Assembly (NCBI RefSeq): GCF_020686965.1
Contig: NZ_JAJEPS010000001.1
Coordinates: 186,001 to 250,000, forward strand
Source of the DNA: Hominiventricola filiformis
GTDB taxonomy: Bacteria; Bacillota; Clostridia; Lachnospirales; Lachnospiraceae
Direction of reading: 5' to 3'
Length of the DNA stretch: 64,000 nt
The stretch's first letter is position 1; the number at the start of each line of letters is the position of its first letter. The translations under genes were made by a program, and so were the position numbers. Positions 8,688 through 16,686 of this stretch are shown one piece after another. The notes beneath the pieces are model-generated. The model was not told where the DNA came from and ran no database searches. It saw nothing but the letters and a program-made list of their open reading frames with translations.

Positions 8688-9695
8688 TTATTTGTTGGAT
8701 TCTTTTATAAAATCTTCCAGTTTCTGTTTTGCCTGGCCGCCGTCAATGAGGGATGCGGCCAGTTCCACACCCTCCCGGAAGGTATCTGCCTTACCGCCGA
8801 TGTAGAGACCTGCGCCTGCATTTAAGAGAACGGCATTTCGTTTAGCTCCCTGCTCTCCATTCAGAATGTCTCTGGTAATCTGTGCATTTTCCTGTGGAGT
8901 GCCGCCCTTCAATGCATCCCTGGTTGCAGTCTTCATACCGAAATCTTCCGGCTGAATCACATAGGTACGGTATGTACCATCCTGAAATTCACAGATGGAA
9001 GTCGGCGCACAGGCGGAAATCTCATCCAGCTTATCCTGTCCATAGACGACCATCCCTTTTTTCACGCCCAGCTGGCACAGTACTTTTGCCATAGGCTCCA
9101 GCAGTGCTTCGGAATAAACCCCCAATACCTGCAGGTTGGCGTGTCCCGGATTGGTCAGCGGTCCTAACAGATTAAAGACTGTCCGCACCCCCAGCTCTTT
9201 TCTCACCGGTCCTACGTATTTCATGGAGGTATGGTATTTCTGTGCGAAGAAGAAACAGATGCCTATTTTTTTCAAAAGCTCCACACATTTCTCCGGGGAA
9301 AGATCGATGTTGACCCCCAGTGCTTCCAGACAGTCTGCCGCACCACTTTTGGAGGATGCCGCCCGGTTGCCATGCTTTGCCACCGGGATTCCGCCTGCGG
9401 CAATGGCCAGAGAAGCAGTAGTGGAAATATTGAAGGATCCGGCACCATCTCCACCGGTTCCCACGATTTCCAGAAGGTCTCCGTCGTACTCTACCGGAAG
9501 TGCATGATCTCTCATGGCAGCCGCACATGCACTGATCTCTTCAATGGTCTCTCCTTTCGCGGACAAAGCTGCTAAAAATGCAGCGGTCTGTACCTGGGAG
9601 GTCTCTCCGTTCATAATCTCGTTTACGACTGCGTTGGCCTGTTCATAGGTCAGATTATTATGGTCAATGAGTGCTGCAGTTGCTTCTTTAATCAT
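8688..9695 (-). CDS. trpD: Anthranilate phosphoribosyltransferase
   Basis: TrpD transfers phosphoribose from PRPP to anthranilate. The start is placed at the ATG at 9695 (335 aa), because the upstream frame begins with a TTG that overlaps the ribosome site GGAGG itself. ATG and the trpG stop overlap as ATGA. The PRPP-binding motif GTGGDGAGSFNIST (about residue 78), KHGNRAASSKSG, and GPLTNP are present. Separate TrpG and TrpD are found here, unlike the TrpGD fusion of enterobacteria. Confidence 0.97.
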   Translation of the reverse strand: MIKEATAALIDHNNLTYEQANAVVNEIMNGETSQVQTAAFLAALSAKGETIEEISACAAAMRDHALPVEYDGDLLEIVGTGGDGAGSFNISTTASLAIAAGGIPVAKHGNRAASSKSGAADCLEALGVNIDLSPEKCVELLKKIGICFFFAQKYHTSMKYVGPVRKELGVRTVFNLLGPLTNPGHANLQVLGVYSEALLEPMAKVLCQLGVKKGMVVYGQDKLDEISACAPTSICEFQDGTYRTYVIQPEDFGMKTATRDALKGGTPQENAQITRDILNGEQGAKRNAVLLNAGAGLYIGGKADTFREGVELAASLIDGGQAKQKLEDFIKESNK

Positions 9696-10267
9696 TTCTT
9701 TAATCCTCCGCAAAAATTTTTCAGTATTCCATATCCGTCCGGTGTCAGAATGGATTCCGGATGAAACTGGACGCCGTAGATGGGATAATCCCGATGCATG
9801 ACTCCCATGATCTCGCCATCTTCGGTCTCCGCCGTGATTTTCAGTTCTTCCGGAATGGTCTCCCGAACAGCTGCCAGGGAATGATATCTGGCTGCCGGAA
9901 TGGTCTTTTTCATTCCTTTAAAAATGGGACAGTCTGTATCCAGCGTCACCATGGATTGCTTGCCGTGCATGAGCTGCGACGCATAGGAGACCGTCGCGCC
10001 AAAGGCTTCACAGATGGCCTGATGACCAAGGCAGACGCCAAAGATGGGAATCTCTTTTCCCAGTTCCTTTGCCGCTTCGATGCAGATGCCTGCGTCCTTT
10101 GGAAATCCGGGACCCGGTGATAAAATGATACGCTCCGGCTTTAACGCCCGGATCTCATCTATCGTCATCTGATCATTTCTTACCACTTTGATATCCGGGT
10201 TAATGGAACCGATGAGCTGATACAGGTTATAGGAAAAGCTGTCGTAATTATCAATGAGTAAAATCAT
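9692..10267 (-). CDS. trpG: Anthranilate synthase glutaminase subunit
   Basis: TrpG releases ammonia from glutamine for TrpE. The protein starts at MILLIDNYDSFSYN (ATG at 10267, 191 aa), overlapping the trpE stop as ATGA; the longer open frame has no family support. The catalytic Cys is in FGVCLGHQ (about residue 80), and the His-Glu pair is in GVQFHPES (about residue 168). It may also serve folate synthesis if a pabA is missing elsewhere, which cannot be judged here. Confidence 0.97.
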   Translation of the reverse strand: MILLIDNYDSFSYNLYQLIGSINPDIKVVRNDQMTIDEIRALKPERIILSPGPGFPKDAGICIEAAKELGKEIPIFGVCLGHQAICEAFGATVSYASQLMHGKQSMVTLDTDCPIFKGMKKTIPAARYHSLAAVRETIPEELKITAETEDGEIMGVMHRDYPIYGVQFHPESILTPDGYGILKNFCGGLKK

Positions 10268-11742
10268 AAGTCCATGTCCTCCTGTGCCATCTCCAATGCT
10301 CTTCTCACGGCTTTTGCCTTGTTGATACACTCTTCATACTCTTTTTCCGAAACACTGTCCGCCACGATGCCGGCTCCGCTTCGCACGAAAACTTTTCCAT
10401 TTTTCTTATAAGCCAGCCGGATGGCGATGCAGGTGTCCAGGTTTCCGGTGAAATCAATGTATCCCACGGCTCCCCCATAGATACCTCTCTTATTGTCTTC
10501 CAGTTCATTGATGATCTCACATGCCCGGATCTTCGGTGCCCCGGAAAGGGTCCCTGCAGGAAGGATGGCGTCCACGGCATCTGCTGCATCCAGGTCTTCC
10601 CGGATGGTGCCTGCCACTGTGGAACCAATATGCATGACATGGGAGAATCGTTCCATACTCATATATTTTTCTACTTTGACAGAACCAAACTCACTGATCT
10701 TTCCGATGTCATTTCTTCCCAGATCCACCAGCATATTGTGCTCTGCCCGCTCTTTTTCATCTGTCAGCAGCTCTTCTTCCAGTTTTTGATCTTCCTCCTC
10801 GGTGGCTCCTCTCGGCCGGGTGCCCGCCAACGGAAAGGTATGAAGAGTCCGGTTCTCCAGCTTCACCAGTGTCTCCGGGGAAGCTCCGGCAATTTCCATA
10901 TCGTCACTGGAGAAATAAAACATATAGGGGGAAGGATTCAGCGTTCTTAAGACCCGGTATGTATTGAGAAGGCTTCCTTCATAGTCTGCTTCCAGCCGGT
11001 TTGACAGTACCACCTGAAAAATATCCCCCTCACGGATGTAGTGCTTGGCTTTCTCCACCATGCTGCAATACCGCTCTTTGTCGAACAGTGCCCGGAAATC
11101 GGAAGTGCAGCGGCCCGGTTCCAGAGGAGCCATCTCCCCATCGGAGAGAAGCCGTCTCATGGTCTCCAGTTCCACCTCTGCCTTGTGATACTCTGTCTCC
11201 AGATTCTCGCAGCGGATGTTGACAATGAGGATCACTTTCTGCCGGAAGTGATCAAAGGCAATGACCTTGTCGAACAGCATCAGATCCACGTCTTTAAACC
11301 CTTCTTCATCCTTCGCAGTAAGCTTCAGCGCCGATTCTGCATATTTCATGTAATCGTAGGAGAAATATCCTACCAGTCCGCCGGTGAAGGTCGGCAACCC
11401 CTCAATCCTTGGACTTTTATTTTCTTTTACAATCTGCCGGATGTACTCGCCGGGATGCTTTGCCTCAAACACCATGGACGTTCCATTTTTAACAGTCAGC
11501 CTTCCATCCGTACAGGTTAGCTCCAGCTTCGGGTCATATCCAAGAAATGTGTAGCGTCCCCACTTTTGATTGTCCTCAATGGATTCCAGCATATAGCAGT
11601 GTCTGCTGACCCGTTTCAGTTTTCGTAATACTTCAATGGGAGTATAAAGATCCGAGTACAGCTCCGTGCTGACCGGAATACATTTGTAAAGGCCTTGCAC
11701 TGCCAATACGGAAGCTTCCTGAAAATTCGGTCTGACATTCAT
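10264..11742 (-). CDS. trpE: Anthranilate synthase component I
   Basis: TrpE converts chorismate and ammonia to anthranilate, the first step of the pathway. The 492-aa length is normal. The N-terminal half has the tryptophan-feedback region (LESIEDNQKWGRYTF, about residue 52), and the C-terminal chorismate-binding half contains AGASPETLVKL, PLAGTRPRG, DLGRNDIG and SGAPKIRA motifs with the terminal RSGAGIVADS stretch. It is the first structural gene behind the T-box leader. Confidence 0.98.
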   Translation of the reverse strand: MNVRPNFQEASVLAVQGLYKCIPVSTELYSDLYTPIEVLRKLKRVSRHCYMLESIEDNQKWGRYTFLGYDPKLELTCTDGRLTVKNGTSMVFEAKHPGEYIRQIVKENKSPRIEGLPTFTGGLVGYFSYDYMKYAESALKLTAKDEEGFKDVDLMLFDKVIAFDHFRQKVILIVNIRCENLETEYHKAEVELETMRRLLSDGEMAPLEPGRCTSDFRALFDKERYCSMVEKAKHYIREGDIFQVVLSNRLEADYEGSLLNTYRVLRTLNPSPYMFYFSSDDMEIAGASPETLVKLENRTLHTFPLAGTRPRGATEEEDQKLEEELLTDEKERAEHNMLVDLGRNDIGKISEFGSVKVEKYMSMERFSHVMHIGSTVAGTIREDLDAADAVDAILPAGTLSGAPKIRACEIINELEDNKRGIYGGAVGYIDFTGNLDTCIAIRLAYKKNGKVFVRSGAGIVADSVSEKEYEECINKAKAVRRALEMAQEDMDL

Positions 11743-11763
11743 GGTGTTCTCCTTTCACACAAC

Positions 11764-11805
11764 AAAAAAGTCCCTGACAGATCTCTGGTAAAATCTGTCA
11801 AGGAC
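11764..11805 (-). terminator. T-box attenuator terminator
   Basis: On the minus strand GTCCTTGACAGAT and ATCTGTCAGGGAC form a 13-bp stem with one G-U pair, followed by six T, 22 bases before trpE. It is the off-state structure of the T-box. Confidence 0.9.
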
Positions 11806-12073
11806 GAGTCATCTACATTTCCCGCGGTGCCACCTTGCTTTGCGGATCTTAAAAAATCTCCGCACCCTTACGGAATACCAACATATTCCCGGCAACTGAC
11901 GTATGCCCTCACGTCGCAGAATACTCGGAAATCCATTCCTTTCCCTGCGCCCTCGGCGGTCCATTTGATTATGTGGGTTCGGTCCGGCTCTCAGCTTCCC
12001 GGGCTCTCTGTGCGTCCATCATCACCGTTATCTCCGCTTCATCGGTTTAAAGTGATACTTGATTCAATTGATT
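11764..12073 (-). promoter_or_regulatory. Tryptophan T-box leader (riboswitch)
   Basis: The leader contains the T-box sequence AAGGTGGCACCGCGG (minus strand, 11836-11822), which pairs with the tRNA acceptor end, and a Stem I region with an AGAGAG-type distal motif. The triplet TGG at 11963-11961, followed by ACC, is the likely specifier for tRNA-Trp, as expected in front of trpE. It ends in a terminator at 11764-11805. Uncharged tRNA-Trp should favour the antiterminator and read-through. The specifier is read from context, not folded. Confidence 0.92.
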
Positions 12074-12079
12074 TTCTAC

Positions 12080-12108
12080 ATGTTAGCAAATCTGATGCTT
12101 ACTGTCAA
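12080..12108 (-). promoter_or_regulatory. Sigma-A promoter of the trp operon
   Basis: Consensus -35 TTGACA (12103-12108), 17-base spacer, -10 TAACAT (12080-12085) on the minus strand; transcription should begin near 12073, giving a leader of about 330 bases before trpE. Confidence 0.85.
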
Positions 12109-12142
12109 GAGAAATTGATTCATTTCATAGTCTCTTAGTATG

Positions 12143-12180
12143 AAAAAAGTGCAGTCATTTCTGACTGCACTTGAAAAAAT
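12143..12180. terminator. Terminator after the M24B peptidase gene
   Basis: An 11-bp perfect hairpin (AAGTGCAGTCA / TGACTGCACTT) with a 4-base loop, flanked by A-runs on one side and T-rich sequence on the other, so it can act on the minus strand (heat-shock operon end) and resembles a bidirectional structure. Confidence 0.85.
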
Positions 12181-12184
12181 ATAT

Positions 12185-13975
12185 TTAGATTGCTCTCGTC
12201 GCATGAGCCAGCCACTCCTGCTCTTCCTTCGGAAGATGGGGCGCGATTGCCTCATATATGGTGTGATGATATTCATTGAGCCATGTGCGCTCCTGTTCGG
12301 TCATCCGGGCAGGATCCACTGCATCCAGATCCCACGGAATCAGGGTCAGGATCTCGAACTCCAGGAACTGACCGTACTCATTCTTCGGTCCTTCCACACA
12401 GAGAAGTTCATTTTCCAGACGGATACCGTACTTTCCTTCCAGATAAATACCCGGTTCGTCGGTAGTTACCATACCCGGCTCCAGTTCTGCCGCATTGGCT
12501 CCCTCCGGAAGTTTCCAGCGGAATGTGTTAGGTCCTTCATGAACGTTGAGCAAATATCCGACGCCATGACCGGTGCCATGCTTATAATCCATCCCAATCT
12601 GCCACAGCGGTGTCCGGCAGATCACATCCAGATTATAACCAGAGCATCCTTTCAGAAATCTGGCATGGGACAGATTCAGATTACCTCTTAACACTGCCGT
12701 ATACATCTTCTTCTGCTCATCCGTCAGCGGTCCCATGGCAAAGGTACGGGTGGTATCGGTGGTGCCATCCAGATAATGTCCGCCTGCATCCACCAGGAAG
12801 AAGCTCTCCGGCTTCAGCTCCACATCGGATTCCTCTGTCGCAGAATAGTGAACGATTGCCCCATGCTCACCGTATCCACAGATCGGTGAGAAGCTTAATT
12901 CCACCAGATCTTTCTGCTCACTTCTTAAAGCGGCCAGATGTTCAGCTGCGGAGATCTCTGTGATCTTCTCCTTGCCAACTTTCGTCTTCAGCCAATACAT
13001 GAAACGTGTAAATGCCACGCCTTCCTTTAAATGGGACTGATGAAGATTCTTCTGCTCCGTCTCATTTTTCACAGCCTTCATAAGCTCCGTCGGATTCGGA
13101 CAGTTCAGCACTTCTGCTTCCTCCGGAATGCTGGTGAGCAGACGGTAGTTCACAGTTCCCTGATCCAACAGTACTTTACTGCAGGCCGGAACTTTTTTGA
13201 GATCCCCATAGATCTCATCGTATCCTTTGATGGCAATACCAAAGTCTGTCACATAATTTCTGATTTTCTCGGTAATGACGGACGGACGCACATACCAGGT
13301 GCATTCTTTCTTCGTCACGGTCAGGAAGGATAATACAACCGGAACGCAGGGAATGTCCCCGCCGCGGATGTTGAGAAGCCATGCAATATCACACAGGGAA
13401 GCCAGCACGTGAAGGTCAGCGCCTTTTTCTTCCATGGCTTTCCGTACACGGGCCAGTTTCTTATCAGTAGTCTCTCCGCTCCATTTTTCTTCCAGCACAA
13501 AGAGATCTGCATCCAGTACTTCCGGGCGGTCCGCCCAGATCTCCCCGATCAGATCTTCTTCTGTGAAAAGAGAAGCTCCATTTTCTTCTGCTGCCTTTGC
13601 AAATGCCAAGGCACGGGATGCACCCATGACTCTTCCGTCAAATCCCAGCTTCTCGCCTTTTTCCAGGTGTTCCTGTATATATTCTTCTACGGTCGGCACG
13701 CCCGGCTCTCCCATACGGAACAGGCGGATCCCCGTCCCCTGAAGCTGTGCCTCTGCCTGCAGGAAATACCGTCCGTCAGTCCACAGCCCCGCATCATCCT
13801 GTGCAATCACTGCCGTACCGGCAGATCCGGTAAAACCGGTAATAAAGGCTCTTGCCCGGAAATGCTCACTGACATACTCCGACTCATGGCAGTCTGTGGA
13901 CGGCACCACATACATTGCCACGCCGGATGCTTTCATTTTCTCTCTTAATGCCTGTACACGCTCTTTGACCGTCAT
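12185..13975 (-). CDS. Xaa-Pro aminopeptidase, M24B family
   Basis: This 596-aa cytoplasmic metallopeptidase removes N-terminal residues preceding proline. It belongs to the long aminopeptidase P type: two creatinase-like N-terminal domains (residues 1-300) and a pita-bread catalytic domain. The metal ligands are visible in LVDAGGHYLDGTTDTTRTF (two Asp, about 403-415), HGTGHGVG (His, about 480), TTDEPGIY (Glu) and RLENELL (Glu). It follows the M18 gene by five bases, so both probably share the heat-shock transcript. GAGAGG lies eight bases before the ATG. A terminator follows. Confidence 0.93.
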   Translation of the reverse strand: MTVKERVQALREKMKASGVAMYVVPSTDCHESEYVSEHFRARAFITGFTGSAGTAVIAQDDAGLWTDGRYFLQAEAQLQGTGIRLFRMGEPGVPTVEEYIQEHLEKGEKLGFDGRVMGASRALAFAKAAEENGASLFTEEDLIGEIWADRPEVLDADLFVLEEKWSGETTDKKLARVRKAMEEKGADLHVLASLCDIAWLLNIRGGDIPCVPVVLSFLTVTKKECTWYVRPSVITEKIRNYVTDFGIAIKGYDEIYGDLKKVPACSKVLLDQGTVNYRLLTSIPEEAEVLNCPNPTELMKAVKNETEQKNLHQSHLKEGVAFTRFMYWLKTKVGKEKITEISAAEHLAALRSEQKDLVELSFSPICGYGEHGAIVHYSATEESDVELKPESFFLVDAGGHYLDGTTDTTRTFAMGPLTDEQKKMYTAVLRGNLNLSHARFLKGCSGYNLDVICRTPLWQIGMDYKHGTGHGVGYLLNVHEGPNTFRWKLPEGANAAELEPGMVTTDEPGIYLEGKYGIRLENELLCVEGPKNEYGQFLEFEILTLIPWDLDAVDPARMTEQERTWLNEYHHTIYEAIAPHLPKEEQEWLAHATRAI

Positions 13976-13980
13976 ATGCT

Positions 13981-15387
13981 TTACCTCTCCCAGTCCGCTT
14001 TCTGGAATGCCTTATATCCTTTGTATGCCTCATAAATATCTGCTTTGCTGGAGATCTCCCACGGACTGTGCATGCTCAGAAGAGCCACGCCGCTGTCAAT
14101 GACATCCATACCGTAGTTGGCAGTAATATAGGCGATAGTTCCTCCGCCGCCCTGATCCACTTTTCCAAGCTCCGCAGTCTGCCAGCAGACATTACTGTCG
14201 TCCATCACTTTCCGCAGTTCGCCGATATATTCTGCGCAGGCATCGTTGGAACCGGATTTTCCTCTGGAACCAGTATATTTGTTGAATACCATACCTCTTC
14301 CCAGATAAGCGATATTTTTCTTTTCAAATGCAGACGCATAGTTCGGATCAAATGCCGCACTTACATCAGAAGACAGCATATGAGAATGCTGCAGACACCT
14401 TCTCAGTGCCAGATCGGAATACTGTCCGGTCAGATTCAGTACCTCTGCCACTACATTTTCAAAATAACGGGACTGCATACCGGTCGCTCCCATGCTGCCG
14501 ATCTCTTCTTTATCAGTCAGAAGACATACAGCCGTATGAGTTGGATGATCTGCCTCCAGCTGTGCCAGGAGAGACGTGAACGCACAGATTCTGTCGTCCT
14601 GTCCGTATCCGAGGATCATACTGCGATCCAGTCCAAAATCTCTGGCCGGACCTGCCGGAACTGCTTCCAGCTCTGCAGAGAGAAAATCCTCTTCTTCCAT
14701 GCCGTATTCTTTCTTCAGATACTCCAACAGCGTCTTTTTGATAAGTTCTTTCTTCTCCTCATCTTTTTCTTCCGGATCTTTCCACGGACGGCTTCCGACG
14801 ATGATGTTAAGGTTCTCGCCTTCTACCACAACAGCCGCTTTCTTCTGCATCTGCTCACCGGACAGATGAATCAGAAGATCAGAAATTCCAAGAACCGGAT
14901 CTTCTGCCTTCTCGCCAATGGCAAGTTCAATGACAGTTCCGTCTTTCTTTACCACTACACCATGGAGTGCCAGCGGAATGGATGCCCACTGATATTTCTT
15001 GATGCCACCATAGTAATGGGTATCCAGAAGTGCCATCTCTCCATCCTCGTATAACGGATTCTGTTTCAGATCCAGACGCGGGGAATCAATATGGGCGCCC
15101 AGAATATTCATACCTTTCTCCATTGGCTCTGTACCGATCTCGAAAAGTACCACCAGTTTTTTCTTGTGTACAGCATATATTTTGTCTCCGGCCTTCAGCT
15201 GCCTGCCAGATGCAACTGCTTCCTCCAGAGAAATATAGCCGTGTTCCTTTGCCATTTCTACCGTCAGCTGCGCACACTCACGCTCCGTCTTTCCTTCGGA
15301 GATAAATCTGCGATACTGCTCTGTTACCTGTTCTAATTCTTTCATGGCATTTTCATCGTAGGTATTCCATGCGTTTTTGCGTTCCAT
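13981..15387 (-). CDS. M18 family aminopeptidase
   Basis: The 468-aa product is a zinc aminopeptidase of the M18 family (yeast Ape1/DAP type; bacterial ApeB). Metal and catalytic residues appear in LGAHIDSPRLDL (about residue 97), TDKEEIGSMGATG (about 303), SSDVSAAFDPNY (about 351) and MHSPWEISSKAD (about 442). It begins nine bases after the dnaJ stop with AAGGAG in front of the ATG, so it is co-transcribed with dnaJ. It probably finishes peptides released by proteases. Confidence 0.93.
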   Translation of the reverse strand: MERKNAWNTYDENAMKELEQVTEQYRRFISEGKTERECAQLTVEMAKEHGYISLEEAVASGRQLKAGDKIYAVHKKKLVVLFEIGTEPMEKGMNILGAHIDSPRLDLKQNPLYEDGEMALLDTHYYGGIKKYQWASIPLALHGVVVKKDGTVIELAIGEKAEDPVLGISDLLIHLSGEQMQKKAAVVVEGENLNIIVGSRPWKDPEEKDEEKKELIKKTLLEYLKKEYGMEEEDFLSAELEAVPAGPARDFGLDRSMILGYGQDDRICAFTSLLAQLEADHPTHTAVCLLTDKEEIGSMGATGMQSRYFENVVAEVLNLTGQYSDLALRRCLQHSHMLSSDVSAAFDPNYASAFEKKNIAYLGRGMVFNKYTGSRGKSGSNDACAEYIGELRKVMDDSNVCWQTAELGKVDQGGGGTIAYITANYGMDVIDSGVALLSMHSPWEISSKADIYEAYKGYKAFQKADWER

Positions 15388-15396
15388 AACTTCTCC

Positions 15397-16575
15397 TTAC
15401 AGATCTTCCAGATTTTCTTTTAATTTATCCATAAAGCCTTTTTTCTTCGGCTTTGCTCCGCTCTCGGTTTTCTGATTCAGCGTATTTCCGTTCTCACGGT
15501 CATATTCTTTCAGAGCCTCTTTTGCCCCATGGCTTAAGGTAGTCGGGACTTCTACAACCAGTGTTACATAGTGATCACCGCGGACATTTTTGTTTCGGAG
15601 AGAAGGCATACCTTTTCCACGAAGACGTACTCTCGTATCCGTCTGAGTTCCCGGTTTCACATCATATTCAACTTCGCCGTCCACTGTCTTGATACGGATC
15701 GTTCCTCCCAATGCTGCAACCGGGAAACTGATCGGTACTGTGGAGAAGATATCAATATCCTGTCTCTGGAAAATCGGATGTCTGGATACAACCACTTCTA
15801 CCAACAGGTCTCCCCGCGGACCGCCGTTGGTACCAGGCTCTCCCTTTCCTCTGATACGGATACTCTGTCCATTGTCGATACCTGCCGGGATCGTGACAGC
15901 AATCTTCTTCTTGCTTGCCGTATAACCGGTTCCGTAGCAGTTCGGGCACTTGTCTTTGATAATCTTACCGGTTCCGTTACAGTCCGGACACGGACGTACA
16001 TTCTGCACCATGCCAAAGAGAGACTGCTGAGTATAAACCACCTGGCCCTTTCCTCCGCATTTCGGGCAAGTCTGCGGTGTAGTACCCGGTTTTGCTCCGG
16101 TACCATGACAGGTCTCACACTCATCTTTTAAGGTAAGCTCCAGTTCTTTATCACAACCTGTAACAGACTCTTCAAACGTAATTCTTACACTTGCCCGTAA
16201 GTCCGCACCTCTCATGGGACCATTGCTGTTTCTTCTGCTTCTTCCGCCACCGAAAATATCACCAAAAATGTCACCGAAAATATCACCCATGTCAGCGCCA
16301 TTAAAATCAAAGCCGCCAAAACCACCAGCTCCGCCGCCTCCCTGCTCAAAGGCTGCGTGTCCAAATTGATCGTACTTTCTTCTCTTGTCTGCATCACTTA
16401 ATACGGCATATGCCTCGGAAGCCTCTTTGAATTTCTGCTCTGCTTCTTTATCTCCCGGATTCATATCCGGATGATATTTCTTTGCCAGTTTTCGATATGC
16501 ACTCTTGATGGCTGCGTCATCCGCATTCCGGTCTACGCCAAGAACCTCATAATAATCTCTCTTCGTCTCTGCCAT
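15397..16575 (-). CDS. dnaJ: Co-chaperone DnaJ (Hsp40)
   Basis: DnaJ delivers unfolded proteins to DnaK and stimulates its ATPase. The 392-aa protein has a J domain with HPD (about residue 35), a Gly/Phe-rich region (about 75-115), four zinc-binding repeats of the CxxCxGxG type (CETCHGTG, CPKCGGKG, CPDCNGTG, CPNCYGTG; about 155-230), and the C-terminal substrate-binding domains. It follows dnaK after 111 bases that contain a terminator hairpin, so its expression may be lower than that of dnaK. Confidence 0.98.
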   Translation of the reverse strand: MAETKRDYYEVLGVDRNADDAAIKSAYRKLAKKYHPDMNPGDKEAEQKFKEASEAYAVLSDADKRRKYDQFGHAAFEQGGGGAGGFGGFDFNGADMGDIFGDIFGDIFGGGRSRRNSNGPMRGADLRASVRITFEESVTGCDKELELTLKDECETCHGTGAKPGTTPQTCPKCGGKGQVVYTQQSLFGMVQNVRPCPDCNGTGKIIKDKCPNCYGTGYTASKKKIAVTIPAGIDNGQSIRIRGKGEPGTNGGPRGDLLVEVVVSRHPIFQRQDIDIFSTVPISFPVAALGGTIRIKTVDGEVEYDVKPGTQTDTRVRLRGKGMPSLRNKNVRGDHYVTLVVEVPTTLSHGAKEALKEYDRENGNTLNQKTESGAKPKKKGFMDKLKENLEDL

Positions 16576-16622
16576 AACTTTTCCCTTTCGAATTGCTGTG
16601 AGCTGAAATTCATCTGCACACG

Positions 16623-16658
16623 CAAAAAACAGTGGGGAGTTTATCGCTCCCCCACTGC
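16623..16658 (-). terminator. Terminator-like hairpin between dnaK and dnaJ
   Basis: On the minus strand a GC-rich stem (CAGTGGGGgAG / CTCCCCACTG, one bulged base) is followed by TTTTTTG. It could end part of the transcripts after dnaK and set the DnaK to DnaJ ratio. No clear new promoter is seen before dnaJ. Confidence 0.8.
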
Positions 16659-16686
16659 TTTATTTTTATTTTCATCCTGTTCCGGA

